Source: an uncultured Bacteroidota bacterium (GTDB lineage Bacteria; Bacteroidota; Bacteroidia; Flavobacteriales_D; Crocinitomicaceae). Taken from it: a stretch of DNA of 53,131 bases. The DNA lies in the NCBI GenBank assembly GCA_937899625.1, contig CALCCB010000053.1:1-53131 (forward strand). The letters are read 5' to 3'. Under the pieces are notes generated by a model. That model was given only the letters and a program-made list of their open reading frames with translations, was not told where the DNA came from and did not search any database. Of this stretch, positions 26,286 through 36,520 are shown piece by piece (position 1 is the stretch's first letter; every line of letters starts with the position of its first letter). Made by a program: the position numbers and the translations under genes.

Positions 26286-27467
26286 TTAATTTATTTCTGA
26301 ATTGTCAGCTGTTTTCTTGCTACCCTCGTAGATCACATATTTTCTGAATTCACATTCAAGATCTCCATTGAACAATTTCAATTTTTTGTCCGGTTTCAAT
26401 CCGATAGCTATGAAACCTTCATTACTTGCAGATAACACCCAGCAATTGAATCCAGGCATGTCATGTTTCATCCATGTACCCAGCTCTCCATATAATTCTT
26501 CAATTTCTTCCCCTATTCGAACCCCATACGGCGGATTCGAGATCATTGTACCTGTAGATTCTGCTTTTTTAAATTCCTGAAATGAAGTTGGCGAAATTTC
26601 AATGAATCGGCCAAAAGGTAGTCCTCTGAGGTTTCTTCTTGCTTTTAGAACCATTTCATCGCTAATGTCGCCTCCCTGTATTTTACATGGCAGTGCTGTT
26701 AATTTTCGATTGATTCCTTCTTGAATTTTTCCCCATGCATCGCGATCAAAATTCTTTAGATTCTTAAATGCAAAATGCTGTCTTTCCATTTGTGATGGTA
26801 ATCCCGTCGCCAGAAATCCAGCTTCAATCAGAATCGTTCCTGAACCGCAAAAAGGATCCATTAAATAACTTTTCCGGTCCCAGCCAGATAAGCGAAGCAT
26901 TCCTGCCGCAACCACCTCATTCAAAGGAGCTTCTCCCGCACTTTGTCGATAGCCTCTTTGAAATAATGGCGCTCCACTCGTATTCACCCCAATGGTCACT
27001 TCGTTCTCTTTCACATATAGGTCAAAAACTACTTGAGGACTCTTTATGTTGATGTCAGGTCTGTCACCTACTTTATTTCTAAAGGTATCGACGATAGCGT
27101 CCTTCACCAAAAGATAAGGGAAATGGGTATTCTTGAATAAGGTAGAAAAGACTGCTCCTTTCACCGCAAAACTATTCTTAATATCAAAGATGGAAGTCCA
27201 ATCGATCTTCATGCACTTGTCATAAAGATCCTTATCATCTCGAATTCGGAAATTCGCTAAAGTCACCAAAACAGAAATTGCACAACTTGAATACAAGTTT
27301 AGACGATAAACGTCCTCCCAAGTTCCTTTGATCTGAACGGCTCTATTTAAGACCATAACATCACTATATCCGAGTTCTATCAATTCCTCCTTCAACGCAT
27401 TTTCCAATCCGAAAAATGTTTTCAATGTAATTGTGAGGATTCCTGAGGTGTTTAATACATTAGCCAT
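26286..27467 (-). CDS. THUMP-domain 23S rRNA/RNA methyltransferase (RlmL-like)
   Basis: 393 residues. An N-terminal ferredoxin-like/THUMP RNA-binding region (about 10-160) is followed by a class I SAM-dependent methyltransferase, with DPFCGSGTILIEAG (near 200, SAM-binding motif I) and the N-methylase active-site motif NPPYG (near 310). The layout matches the N-terminal half of E. coli RlmL (23S rRNA m2G2445) without the RlmK half. The exact target base is not shown by sequence. It is convergent with gltA and divergent from the patatin-barrel gene. Confidence 0.88.
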   Translation of the reverse strand: MANVLNTSGILTITLKTFFGLENALKEELIELGYSDVMVLNRAVQIKGTWEDVYRLNLYSSCAISVLVTLANFRIRDDKDLYDKCMKIDWTSIFDIKNSFAVKGAVFSTLFKNTHFPYLLVKDAIVDTFRNKVGDRPDINIKSPQVVFDLYVKENEVTIGVNTSGAPLFQRGYRQSAGEAPLNEVVAAGMLRLSGWDRKSYLMDPFCGSGTILIEAGFLATGLPSQMERQHFAFKNLKNFDRDAWGKIQEGINRKLTALPCKIQGGDISDEMVLKARRNLRGLPFGRFIEISPTSFQEFKKAESTGTMISNPPYGVRIGEEIEELYGELGTWMKHDMPGFNCWVLSASNEGFIAIGLKPDKKLKLFNGDLECEFRKYVIYEGSKKTADNSEIN

Positions 27468-27483
27468 ATTCGCTATGAAAACT

Positions 27484-27491
27484 TATTTTTG
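27484..27491 (+). promoter_or_regulatory. -7 box of the patatin-barrel gene
   Basis: Exact TATTTTTG match to TAnnTTTG, 15 bases before the TTG at 27507. It covers the alternative TTG at 27489, which therefore would not be transcribed as a start codon. Confidence 0.55.
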
Positions 27492-27506
27492 TACAAAAGA
27501 AAGCAT

Positions 27507-29795
27507 TTGAAACCAAACCGAACCTATTTACTTTTACTCTTCTTGCTTTTGCAAACCGCTTCTTTTGGGCAGCAAAAAGTAGGTTTAGTGTTGTCAGGAG
27601 GTGGTGCAGCAGGTTTTGCACATATTGGAGTTCTAAAGGCTCTTGAAGAACGAGGTGTTCCCATTGATTATATTACTGGAACTTCTGCTGGTGCACTAGT
27701 CGGGTCATTGTATGCAATTGGTCTAAGTCCTCAAGAGATCGAAGCATATGTTCTTGACGAATCATTCCAGCTCATGACCAAGGGGAAGGTAGACCCTTCA
27801 AAACGTTTTGTTTACAGAGAACAAGACGTCAATGCTTCCCTGATCGATTTCAGCTTTTCAAAGGATAGTGTACTCAGAAAATCCTTACCTACCAATTTTA
27901 TTTCGAGTTCATTTTTGGATTTTGAAATGTTGAAACACTTAGGCATGGCTGGCGCTTGTGCAGGAAATGACTTCGATAGTTTATTCGTTCCTTTCCGTTG
28001 CGTAGCTTCTGACATTGCAGACAAGCGCAGTGTTGTTTTTAGTTCTGGAGATCTGAACAAAGCGGTCAGAGCATCAATGACCTTTCCTTTTTATCTGAAT
28101 CCAATCAGGATAAATGATGTGTTGCTTTTTGACGGTGGACTCTATGACAACTTCCCTGCAGATGTCATGTACAGTGATTTCAACCCGGATTTTATTATAG
28201 GAAGTAATGTCTCCTACAATGCAGCTCCACCAGATGAAGGAAGTCTTATTTCTCAGGTTACAAATATGCTTGTGTTCTACCAAACATACACGCTACCCTG
28301 TGATGCTGGTGTGATCATTGAGCCAAAAACAGAGGTTTCGACCTTTGGATTTAATGAAGTACAGAAAGCAATAGAGGATGGATACAACTCCGCAATCATG
28401 TATCTGGATTCGATAGAATTGCATTTAGAACAAAAAATAACAAAAGAAGAGATCATAGCCAGGAGACTTGAGTTTAGATCAAAAATACAACCCTTGTACG
28501 TCAGCTCGATCACGAACAACTATTACAGAAAGAAAGACATTAAATATTCTCGAAAATCAATGCTTCGTTCAAGAAAAAATGAGATCATTGACAAGGAAAC
28601 GGTTGAGCGTAGATATTACAGATTATATGCAACTCCTCAGATCGATTTTATTTATCCAACACTTAAACTGAAACAAGACAGCACCTATGATCTGAATCTT
28701 GAGATAAGAAAAGCCAAGGATTTCAATCTTGAGGTAGGCGGTCATTTTTCATCCCGTGCAGTAAATACAGGGTATATAGGCCTCACCTATCGAAGCATTG
28801 GTAAACTCGCATCATCTGTACATGCCGAATCTTATTTTGGGAAATTCTATGGTTCTGCAAAAGCTGAGTATTCTCTCGAGCTACCTTCTATTTACCCCAT
28901 CTCAGGATCCATTTATTTCGTTATGAACAGATGGGATTATTTCAGAAGTTTCGCGACCTTTTTTGAAGACGTAAAGCCTTCTTTCCTGATACAAAATGAA
29001 ATGTATTATGGAATGAAACTCAAGCACCCAATTGGAAATACGATCAAAAGTACGTTTGACCTAAGGCTCGTTAATCTTGAAGATGACTATTATCAAACGG
29101 AAAATTTCACCAATAAAGACACTGCTGATTTCACTATTTTCAGTGGAGGAACAGTATCCTGGGAATTTGTTCAAAACACGCTGAATCGAAAGCAATTTGC
29201 TAGTTCTGGACACTTCTTCCAATTCAGGGCCAGATATGTAAATGGCGTTGAGGAGAGCTTTCCCGGTTCCACTTCATCGCAAATCGAGCCTCAGAGAAAA
29301 TCTCATGAATGGATCAATTTAAACATGGAATTCAGATCATTCCTTATTGACAGGGAATCATTTCATTTTGGAATTCACGGTAAAGGTGTTTTCAATTCAC
29401 AATCACTTTACACCAACTACACAGCAACATTACTTGCCCTCACAAGCTTTTCTCCGATCCCTGACATTGACACGTACTTTCTCCCTGAATACCGATCACC
29501 TCAATACATTGGAGTCGGCACAAATATCATTTTCTCATTTCCCAAGAATATAGATCTCCGTTTCGATGGTTACCTATTTCAACCTTTCGTGCAGTTGATC
29601 AATAACGATGACGGTACCCAGACCTATTCAAAACCTTTTAAAGGAGATACTTTCCTTGCATCGGCATCGATCATCTACCATTCATTTCTTGGACCTCTTC
29701 GAGCAACTGTCAATTACTTCCCTAAACAAACGAATCCACTTGCTTTCCAGGTGAGTTATGGATATGTTCTTTTCAATGAAAGGGCGATCCGTTGA
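27507..29795 (+). CDS. Patatin phospholipase fused to an outer-membrane beta-barrel (PlpD/type Vd-like)
   Basis: 762 residues from a TTG start, chosen because it begins just before the signal peptide (YLLLLFLLLQTASFGQ) and downstream of the -7 box. The patatin domain occupies about 23-310: oxyanion loop SGGGAAGFAHIG (near 29-40), nucleophile GTSAG (near 58) and catalytic DGG (near 210). A linker/POTRA-like region (about 325-400) and a C-terminal barrel related to the BamA/Omp85 group (about 400-762) follow. This matches type Vd autotransporter phospholipases, which display a lipase at the surface, although many Bacteroidota homologues are uncharacterised. No ATG start is available. Confidence 0.85.
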   Translation: MKPNRTYLLLLFLLLQTASFGQQKVGLVLSGGGAAGFAHIGVLKALEERGVPIDYITGTSAGALVGSLYAIGLSPQEIEAYVLDESFQLMTKGKVDPSKRFVYREQDVNASLIDFSFSKDSVLRKSLPTNFISSSFLDFEMLKHLGMAGACAGNDFDSLFVPFRCVASDIADKRSVVFSSGDLNKAVRASMTFPFYLNPIRINDVLLFDGGLYDNFPADVMYSDFNPDFIIGSNVSYNAAPPDEGSLISQVTNMLVFYQTYTLPCDAGVIIEPKTEVSTFGFNEVQKAIEDGYNSAIMYLDSIELHLEQKITKEEIIARRLEFRSKIQPLYVSSITNNYYRKKDIKYSRKSMLRSRKNEIIDKETVERRYYRLYATPQIDFIYPTLKLKQDSTYDLNLEIRKAKDFNLEVGGHFSSRAVNTGYIGLTYRSIGKLASSVHAESYFGKFYGSAKAEYSLELPSIYPISGSIYFVMNRWDYFRSFATFFEDVKPSFLIQNEMYYGMKLKHPIGNTIKSTFDLRLVNLEDDYYQTENFTNKDTADFTIFSGGTVSWEFVQNTLNRKQFASSGHFFQFRARYVNGVEESFPGSTSSQIEPQRKSHEWINLNMEFRSFLIDRESFHFGIHGKGVFNSQSLYTNYTATLLALTSFSPIPDIDTYFLPEYRSPQYIGVGTNIIFSFPKNIDLRFDGYLFQPFVQLINNDDGTQTYSKPFKGDTFLASASIIYHSFLGPLRATVNYFPKQTNPLAFQVSYGYVLFNERAIR

Positions 29796-29849
29796 GTTAT
29801 CGGTAGTTATGATGCAGCCATCGCATATGTATTATTTGTCAAATTGTAG

Positions 29850-29857
29850 TACATTTG
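29850..29857 (+). promoter_or_regulatory. -7 box of the lipoprotein gene at 29875
   Basis: Exact TACATTTG, 17 bases before ATG. No TTG is visible at the optimal -33 distance. Confidence 0.5.
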
Positions 29858-29874
29858 AAATCTAACAAAGAACT

Positions 29875-30963
29875 ATGAAATCTCTTCTCCAATATTCTTT
29901 TATCCTTTTCATTCTTGGATTCGTTTTAAACTCCTGTAATGAAGAAGTTGAGTTAATCGGTGACTTTCAGGAAACAGCTGTAGTTTATGGTATTCTGGAT
30001 CAAGCTGATTCTATTCATTATGTGAAGATCAACCGAGCGTTTATTGGTCCGGGTAATGCCTATGAAATAGCTCAGATCCCTGACTCAAGTTACTTTACTG
30101 ACGTCAACGCGACAATTAAAGAATATGTGAATGGGGCGCTTACCAGAACGTGGACTTTGACTGACACACTCATCGATAACAAGGATGAAAATGGAGTATT
30201 CTATGCTCCTCAACAGAAAATGTATTATTTCCATACGATCAACCAATCACCATTAAACCCGAGCGCAACATATAAATTGAATATTGACATCAACAATGGT
30301 GAACTTATTGTTACTGGAGAGACGCAACTCGTTACAGGTCTGTCAACTACCGCTTCTAGTCAGAATTATACATTTAAATTTGCTGATAACCCTGGCTCTT
30401 ATACCTCTTCTAGCGTTGCAGTTGGAACGGGAAATGCTTATGTGGTAAATGCTTCACTTGACATCTCTTTCAATGAATTCATAGGAGCGTCATCAACACC
30501 AAAATCATTCAAATGGACATTAGGAGAGTCTGAAGTTGTTCCGGGAACCTCAAAAACTTTTTCAGCGAATGGTCAGACATTTTACAATCTGATCAAGTCT
30601 AATATCACGAATGATCCGTTGATTGATAGAAGAACATTTGGTTCGATCACTGTTACCATAACAGGGGGTGCTGAAGAGTTGTACAATTACATGACCGTAA
30701 ATAAACCGTCAAGTAGTTTGGCTCAAAGTAAGCCAACTTATACGAATTTGAGCATTGAAGGTGAGGGACGAGTAATCGGAATTTTCTCGTCCAGACAGAC
30801 CTTAAAGTTTGTGAAACCATTCTTTGTGTCTGCTGCACAAGCTTATATCAGAGCTATTGATCAGAAAAGCACCAGAGAGTTATGTACAGGACCGATCACT
30901 GGATTGCTTTATTTCTGCAGCAATCACCCTGGTGATCAAACGCAAACCTTCGCTTGTCAGTAA
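29875..30963 (+). CDS. Lipoprotein of unknown function
   Basis: 362 residues. MKSLLQYSFILFILGFVLNSC is a lipoprotein signal (lipobox LNSC, Cys21). The mature protein is predicted to be mostly beta and opens with ETAVVYGILDQADSIHYVKINRAF, a pattern seen in uncharacterised Bacteroidota surface lipoproteins (possibly DUF4249-like; not certain). Three cysteines occur near the C-terminus (ELCTG, FCSNH, FACQ). It lies between the patatin-barrel gene and priA, with its own promoter box. No function is proposed. Confidence 0.7.
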   Translation: MKSLLQYSFILFILGFVLNSCNEEVELIGDFQETAVVYGILDQADSIHYVKINRAFIGPGNAYEIAQIPDSSYFTDVNATIKEYVNGALTRTWTLTDTLIDNKDENGVFYAPQQKMYYFHTINQSPLNPSATYKLNIDINNGELIVTGETQLVTGLSTTASSQNYTFKFADNPGSYTSSSVAVGTGNAYVVNASLDISFNEFIGASSTPKSFKWTLGESEVVPGTSKTFSANGQTFYNLIKSNITNDPLIDRRTFGSITVTITGGAEELYNYMTVNKPSSSLAQSKPTYTNLSIEGEGRVIGIFSSRQTLKFVKPFFVSAAQAYIRAIDQKSTRELCTGPITGLLYFCSNHPGDQTQTFACQ

Positions 30964-31001
30964 AGTTTATTCCAGAACTTTCTGTTTTCTCGTTTACTTG
31001 T

Positions 31002-31009
31002 TAATTTTA
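31002..31009 (+). promoter_or_regulatory. -7 box of priA, four bases from ATG
   Basis: TAATTTTA, 7 of 8 bases of TAnnTTTG, followed by GGGT and the priA ATG at 31014. The spacing matches the exact boxes of ruvX, the tyrosine phosphatase and mutS2. Confidence 0.45.
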
Positions 31010-31013
31010 GGGT

Positions 31014-33497
31014 ATGTCCGAACGCTTGACCCTTTTTGCTGATGTCATTCTTCCAGTTCCCATTAGGCAGACTTTCACGTATCGTGTGCCATATGAAATG
31101 AATGAGCATATTTTCGCAGGGATTCGATTAATTGTTCCATTCGGCAAAGGAAAACTGCTAACCGGTATCGTGGTTTCAGTGCACGAGAAAATACCTGAAA
31201 ACTATCAAGCTAAGTACATCGAACATCTTTTAGATGATCAAGCCATTATAACCCTTGAGCAATACAAATTGTGGGAATGGATGTCATCCTACTATATGTC
31301 TCCAATTGGAGATGTCATGAATGCAGCGCTCCCTGCAAATTTCAAACTGGCAAGCGAAACAAAGATCGTTCTGCATCCTGATTTCGAGATCAATGGAAAA
31401 GCATTGACCGAACGAGAAGAAACAATCATCGAAGTACTTGAGACGAGAGAATCGCTTGATCTGAAGGAAATCTCTGAAATCATTGGGATCAAAACCATAC
31501 AGCCGATCATCAAGCAGATGATCGATAAACGAATGATCATTTCTGTTGAAGAACTGAATCAAAGATTCAGCCCAAAAACAGCTGTCTTCTATAAACTCAA
31601 TGATGTGTTTTTAAAAGAAGAGGCCATCAATGAACTTCTTCAGAGTCTGGAAACAAAAAAGAGTGGTCAAAAACAGGCAGAGGCTCTATTAAAACTTTTG
31701 GACATGGGTCGTTATGAAGGATCATCAATGATCCCAGTAATGAAGAAAGAACTCAGTCAATCAGGTGTCTCCGACTCTACCTTGAGAACTCTTGAAAAGA
31801 ATGGATTCGTCCTTTCCGAAAAGTACGAGATTGGAAGATTTAATGATTCCATTGATTCTACGGATGTCTTTAAACCATTAAGTAAGGAACAACAACATGC
31901 GCTTGAGCAGATCGAAAGTAATTTTGAGAGGACAAATACAGTTTTGCTACATGGCGTAACCGGTTCAGGAAAAACCGAGATCTATGTCCAACTCATCCAA
32001 CAACAGTTAGACTTAGGTAAACAAATATTATTTCTTTTACCTGAAATAGCCCTTACAACACAATTAATTCAACGACTTTCTAAGTATTTCGGTGAACAGA
32101 TAGGAGTTTATCATTCAAAGTTCAATCAAAACGAGCGTGTTGAAATCTGGAATCACGTATTAAATAATAACCAAGATCGATTCAGAATAATTCTAGGAGC
32201 GAGATCATCTGTTTTCTTGCCGTTTAAGGATTTGGGCCTAATAATAGTGGACGAGGAACATGAAAACACATTCAAGCAGTATGATCCTTCACCACGTTAC
32301 AATGCAAGAGATACGGCCATTGTGCTGGGCGCAATGCACAAGGCAAAGGTCCTTCTCGGATCAGCTACTCCTTCAATGGAAAGTTATTTCAATGCCAAAA
32401 ACGGAAAATACGGTTTGGTTGAGCTCAATTCCAGATACGGTGATATAACACTCCCAGAGGTATTTGTAGCAGATATCAAAAAGGAAAGAAGACAAAAAAC
32501 AATGGAGTCTCATTATTCTTCTTTTCTGCTTGAACACATGAAAAATGCATTGAACAACAATGAACAGATCATTCTATTCCAGAATAGAAGAGGTTATACA
32601 CCACTTTGGTCATGTGAGATCTGTAATTGGACGCCAAAATGCAAGAATTGTGATGTGAGTCTCACCTATCACAAACATTCGAACACGCTCAAATGTCATT
32701 ATTGCAGCAGTATCACTCCACCAATGGGAACATGCTCTGCCTGTGGAAGTAACCGCCTCAAGATGATCGGTTTCGGGACGGAAAAGATAGAGGATGAGCT
32801 TCAACTTATTTTCCCGGACAAGATCATACAACGAATGGATCTTGACAGCACTAGATCGAAGAATGCCTATGAAAATATCATTCAGGACTTTTCTGATGGG
32901 AAAGTGGATATTTTGATCGGAACTCAAATGGTCACCAAAGGATTGGACTTTGACAATGTTAGTCTTGTGGGAATTCTTGATGCCGACATGTTGCTGAACA
33001 GACCTGATTTCAGAGCTTTGGAGCGTTCTTTTCAGTTAATGACCCAGGTTGCAGGTAGAGCCGGTAGAAAACATAAAAGAGGCCAAGTTATTATTCAATC
33101 TGGTGATCCAGAAAACTGGGTGATCCGTAAAGTGATCGACCATGATTTTATAGGATTTTATGAAAGTGAAATTCTCGAACGAAGAAATTTTCATTACCCA
33201 CCGTTCTATAAGGTCATCAATATTACTTTAAAACATAAAGACCCCGACTTACTGGATAGTGTTACCAATTCTTTTGCGCTTGAACTCAGAAAGGTGTTTA
33301 ACGAAAGAGTCCTTGGTCCGGATTACCCATTGATCAGAAGGATCAATAATCTTTATCAGAAAAATGTAATGCTTAAGATCGAAAGGGATCTATCGGATAA
33401 AAAAATAAAGGAACGCCTTCAGCAACTTATTGATGCTTTCTATGGCGTTCCTTTAAACAAATCGATTCGAATGATCGTAGACGTTGATCCCGCTTAA
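31014..33497 (+). CDS. priA: Primosomal replication restart helicase PriA
   Basis: 827 residues. The N-terminal 3'-DNA-binding domain (about 1-100) and winged helix are followed by an SF2 helicase: Walker [10 protein letters not shown] (near 316), DEEH box ([11 protein letters not shown], near 411), a zinc-binding region with CEIC...CKNC...CHYC...CSAC (near 540-580, all eight cysteines present), then motifs V-VI ([20 protein letters not shown]). It reloads the replicative helicase at stalled forks. The stop codon overlaps that of convergent rpoD by four bases. Confidence 0.95.
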   Translation: MSERLTLFADVILPVPIRQTFTYRVPYEMNEHIFAGIRLIVPFGKGKLLTGIVVSVHEKIPENYQAKYIEHLLDDQAIITLEQYKLWEWMSSYYMSPIGDVMNAALPANFKLASETKIVLHPDFEINGKALTEREETIIEVLETRESLDLKEISEIIGIKTIQPIIKQMIDKRMIISVEELNQRFSPKTAVFYKLNDVFLKEEAINELLQSLETKKSGQKQAEALLKLLDMGRYEGSSMIPVMKKELSQSGVSDSTLRTLEKNGFVLSEKYEIGRFNDSIDSTDVFKPLSKEQQHALEQIESNFERTNTVLLHGVTGSGKTEIYVQLIQQQLDLGKQILFLLPEIALTTQLIQRLSKYFGEQIGVYHSKFNQNERVEIWNHVLNNNQDRFRIILGARSSVFLPFKDLGLIIVDEEHENTFKQYDPSPRYNARDTAIVLGAMHKAKVLLGSATPSMESYFNAKNGKYGLVELNSRYGDITLPEVFVADIKKERRQKTMESHYSSFLLEHMKNALNNNEQIILFQNRRGYTPLWSCEICNWTPKCKNCDVSLTYHKHSNTLKCHYCSSITPPMGTCSACGSNRLKMIGFGTEKIEDELQLIFPDKIIQRMDLDSTRSKNAYENIIQDFSDGKVDILIGTQMVTKGLDFDNVSLVGILDADMLLNRPDFRALERSFQLMTQVAGRAGRKHKRGQVIIQSGDPENWVIRKVIDHDFIGFYESEILERRNFHYPPFYKVINITLKHKDPDLLDSVTNSFALELRKVFNERVLGPDYPLIRRINNLYQKNVMLKIERDLSDKKIKERLQQLIDAFYGVPLNKSIRMIVDVDPA

Positions 33498-34363
33498 CCT
33501 AGGTATGATTTTAACATCCGGCTTCGGGAAGTATGCTTCAATCTTCGAATTGCTTTTTCTTTAATTTGTCTTACTCTTTCGCGAGTCAGATCGAATCTTT
33601 CACCAATCTCTTCAAGAGTCATTGGATGTTTTCCGTTCAATCCATAATACAAACGAACTACATCGCCTTCACGTTGGGTGAGCGTAGATAATGATCGTTC
33701 GATGTCCTTTCTAAGTGATTCTACAACCAGTTCTTTATCCGGTCCAGGCAATGAATCATTGAGCAATACATCGTACATGCTCGATGAACTTTCATCACCA
33801 TCCACCAATGGTGCATCCATTGATACGTGACGACCAGAATTCGAAAGGGATTGCTTCACCTCTTCTGTCGAACACTCAAGGTATTCTGCCAATTCTTCCG
33901 CTGAAGGCGGTCTCTCAAATTGCTGTTCAAGTTCAGAAAAGGCGCGGTTGATCTTATTGATTGTACCGATTTTATTCAAAGGTAAACGCACAATTCTGGC
34001 TTGTTCTGCCAACGCTTGAAGGATCGATTGTCTGATCCACCAAACGGCGTATGAAATAAATTTAAAACCTCTAGTTTCATCAAATCTTTCGGCTGCCTTG
34101 ATCAATCCAAGATTTCCTTCATTGATAAGATCTGGTAGCGAAAGACCCTGATTCTGATATTGTTTAGAGACAGAAACCACAAATCGTAAATTTGCTTTTG
34201 TCAATCGCTCCAATGCTAAACGGTCTCCTTCACGAATACGTCTTGCCAATTCTACCTCCTCATCAGCTGTTATCAGATCTACCCGACCAATTTCCTGCAA
34301 GTACTTATCCAGAGAAGCTGTCTCTCTGTTTGTGACCTGCTTTGTGATTTTTAGCTGTCTCAT
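33494..34363 (-). CDS. rpoD: Primary sigma factor RpoD/SigA, Bacteroidota type
   Basis: 289 residues, much shorter than E. coli RpoD because region 1.1 and the non-conserved insertion are missing, as is usual in Bacteroidota. Region 1.2 ([16 protein letters not shown]), regions 2.1-2.4 ([17 protein letters not shown], then [15 protein letters not shown]), region 3 and region 4.2 ([23 protein letters not shown]) are all clear. It directs transcription from the TTG/TAnnTTTG promoters seen at many genes in this window. It is convergent with priA, with four bases of overlap. Confidence 0.96.
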   Translation of the reverse strand: MRQLKITKQVTNRETASLDKYLQEIGRVDLITADEEVELARRIREGDRLALERLTKANLRFVVSVSKQYQNQGLSLPDLINEGNLGLIKAAERFDETRGFKFISYAVWWIRQSILQALAEQARIVRLPLNKIGTINKINRAFSELEQQFERPPSAEELAEYLECSTEEVKQSLSNSGRHVSMDAPLVDGDESSSSMYDVLLNDSLPGPDKELVVESLRKDIERSLSTLTQREGDVVRLYYGLNGKHPMTLEEIGERFDLTRERVRQIKEKAIRRLKHTSRSRMLKSYLG

Positions 34364-34532
34364 TTTGTTGGTTTTTAGTTAAACTGTTCAAGTATATAAC
34401 GTTTAATTTAACGAATGGTTGGGGTTTTTACCATAAAAAAACTTTAAATGTGATAACAAATGAATATACGGTACTTTCCAATGAATATTCCGTTCAAACT
34501 TATTAGTAACGCGTCCAAGTCAGTTAGTTTCA

Positions 34533-34540
34533 TAATTTTG
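34533..34540 (+). promoter_or_regulatory. -7 box of the tyrosine phosphatase gene, four bases from ATG
   Basis: Exact TAATTTTG followed by CCAA and then ATG at 34545. Transcription would begin at or beside the A of the start codon, predicting a leaderless mRNA. Confidence 0.6.
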
Positions 34541-34544
34541 CCAA

Positions 34545-35003
34545 ATGAAAATTCTAATGGTTTGTCTTGGAAACATTTGTCGGTCACCAATGGCTGATGG
34601 AATACTGCGAAAGAAAGTAAACGATCTGAATCTAGCTGTGGCCGTAGATTCAGCCGGTACAGCGGGATATCACATTGGTGAAAAACCAGATCCAAGAATG
34701 AGACAAACTGCTAGGTCCTTCGGTGTTGACATAGAAGGTCTTCGTTCACGCCAATTTTCGCGACAAGACTTTAAAGATTTCGATCTAATCTATGCGATGG
34801 ACAAGAGTAATTTGAAGAACATTTTAAGTCTTGCTGAAAGTGAATCAGATCGACAAAAAGTGAAGCTAATTCTAAACGAATTGTATCCTGGACAAGACAA
34901 AGAAGTACCCGATCCATATTACGGTGGAGAACAAGGATTTATTGAAGTATATACGATGCTGGATCAAGCAACAGACATCATCATCAAACAAATAACAAAG
35001 TGA
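34545..35003 (+). CDS. Low-molecular-weight protein-tyrosine phosphatase
   Basis: 152 residues, the family length. The P-loop CLGNICRS (C7, R13) is at the N-terminus, and the general-acid loop DPYYGG is near residue 127. It removes phosphate from tyrosine in the cytoplasm; the partner kinase is not in the window. Its last four bases overlap the GTG start of the next gene (GTGA), so translation is probably coupled. Confidence 0.93.
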   Translation: MKILMVCLGNICRSPMADGILRKKVNDLNLAVAVDSAGTAGYHIGEKPDPRMRQTARSFGVDIEGLRSRQFSRQDFKDFDLIYAMDKSNLKNILSLAESESDRQKVKLILNELYPGQDKEVPDPYYGGEQGFIEVYTMLDQATDIIIKQITK

Positions 35004-35710
35004 GAGGAAAACTCTATTTAATACCGAATACATTAGGTGGCGAGACACTATCTAACATACTTCCTCAGGAAGTTATCGATACAAGCACAAAAATCAGATT
35101 TTTTGCTGTCGAAGAGCTACGTTCAGCCAGAAGATTACTTCGTAAAATGGACAGAGAGTTTCCTATAGATTCGTCTACATTCATTGAACTGAACAAAAGA
35201 ACTGAAAAACCTTCTCTTTATTTTCTAATCCAACAATTGAAAAAGGGAATTGATGTTGGAATCATCTCTGAGGCAGGTTGTCCCGGAATTGCGGATCCTG
35301 GCGCAGTATTGGTTGCGATGGCTCATGAGGAGGGTATAGAAGTCTCTCCTCTGGTTGGACCTTCATCTATTCTTTTGGCTCTTATCGGAAGTGGATTCTC
35401 AGGACAAAAGTTCACATTTCACGGCTATTTACCGAAAGAACGAAAAGACAGAATTAAATCACTCAAGGATTTTGAAGCGGATAGCAGGAGACATGGACAT
35501 ACGCACATTTTCATGGATACTCCTTTCAGGAACATGAATGTTTTGGACGACCTCCTTAATGAACTTGCAGATCCAACTGAATTGTGCATTGCATCAAATC
35601 TTACGTTGCTGGATCAGCGAATAAGAACTATGTCGGTGAAAAACTGGCGAGAGAATGCATATGATCTTGCCAAGATACCAGCAATGTTTCTTATCGGAAA
35701 ATCAGAATGA
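35000..35710 (+). CDS. SAM-dependent tetrapyrrole-methylase-fold methyltransferase (RsmI-like)
   Basis: 236 residues from GTG. The fold is that of RsmI, which 2'-O-methylates C1402 of 16S rRNA: ISEAGCPGIADPG (near 90) and VGPSSILLALIGSGF (near 118) are the RsmI-type motifs. It is shorter than E. coli RsmI (286), lacking the C-terminal domain, as in a Bacteroidota paralogue group, so the target is not certain. The stop codon abuts that of the convergent J-domain gene (35710/35711). Confidence 0.8.
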   Translation: MRGKLYLIPNTLGGETLSNILPQEVIDTSTKIRFFAVEELRSARRLLRKMDREFPIDSSTFIELNKRTEKPSLYFLIQQLKKGIDVGIISEAGCPGIADPGAVLVAMAHEEGIEVSPLVGPSSILLALIGSGFSGQKFTFHGYLPKERKDRIKSLKDFEADSRRHGHTHIFMDTPFRNMNVLDDLLNELADPTELCIASNLTLLDQRIRTMSVKNWRENAYDLAKIPAMFLIGKSE

Positions 35711-36481
35711 TCATTTGAAGCCGCGTTGCTTCTTGATCGCCTCATAGGAATCCTGAATTTTCTGGAATTTCTCTTTGGCTCCTTGTTGGTATTCTTCACC
35801 CATCTGTGCGACTTTATCCGGGTGAAATTTAATTGCCATCTGTCGGTAAGCTTTCTTGATCTCGTCATCAGAGGCATCTGGTTCAATTCCAAGTACACGA
35901 TAATCTGAATTCGTGTCTCTGTAGAACATGTTCTTAACACTCTCAAATTCCACCTCCGGAATCCCCATCTTCCTGGAAAGATCGTGGATTACATTGATCT
36001 CTGTGTCAGAAACGTGACCATCAGCTTTTGCAATCCCAAACAAATAGTGAATCAGCTGAACCCGAACTTCAGGCTGCATTCTCATTCGAATATCTGAACA
36101 GATCTGATCTAATGGTATTTGTCCTGAATCAAGAAATCTTTTGAGGGTTTGAAGATGCTCTCTATTGAATTGTGGACCAAACTGACGAGCAAAAAAGTTT
36201 TTGACGTAGTCAAGCTCAGATTTCACAACTTTCCCATCCGCCTTCATTACAGCTGCCGAAAGCGCCATCAACATAGTAGCCACATCGCTTACAGCTGTTC
36301 TTTGCTGATAATAATTGAAAAGGTCTTCAGAAGACATTCTCCTTCCTCCTTCTCTAGAGGCTCTCGCCATAACCTGCTGGTAATTATCAATGAAAGAACC
36401 GACGATGAACCCGATCAACCCCATGAATAAGCTTCTTCCAAATAGAAAGTAGCTACCAATACCTATAATCCACTTAAACAA
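35711..36481 (-). CDS. Membrane-anchored TerB/J-domain co-chaperone (DjlA-like)
   Basis: 256 residues. A short hydrophobic N-terminus (about 5-30) is followed by a TerB-like helical domain (about 45-165) and a C-terminal J domain (about 190-256) with the HPD motif (IKFHPDKV, near 225). This is the order found in DjlA, which stimulates DnaK ATPase at the membrane. The start is TTG at 36481; an in-frame stop lies 15 bases upstream and no ATG gives the hydrophobic segment. It lies 39 bases after htpG on the same strand, separated by a perfect palindrome. Confidence 0.82.
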   Translation of the reverse strand: MFKWIIGIGSYFLFGRSLFMGLIGFIVGSFIDNYQQVMARASREGGRRMSSEDLFNYYQQRTAVSDVATMLMALSAAVMKADGKVVKSELDYVKNFFARQFGPQFNREHLQTLKRFLDSGQIPLDQICSDIRMRMQPEVRVQLIHYLFGIAKADGHVSDTEINVIHDLSRKMGIPEVEFESVKNMFYRDTNSDYRVLGIEPDASDDEIKKAYRQMAIKFHPDKVAQMGEEYQQGAKEKFQKIQDSYEAIKKQRGFK

Positions 36482-36497
36482 CTGATATAAAAATTAA

Positions 36498-36515
36498 CAG
36501 GGGTCATGACCCCTG
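36498..36515 (-). terminator. Perfect 18-base palindrome between htpG and the J-domain gene
   Basis: CAGGGGTCATGACCCCTG is self-complementary over all 18 bases. As RNA it can form a 7-bp GC-rich stem with loop CATG, followed on the minus strand by TTAATTTTTATA. This looks like an intrinsic terminator that may partly separate htpG from the downstream gene; a two-fold symmetric operator is the alternative. Confidence 0.6.
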
Positions 36516-36520
36516 CGAAG

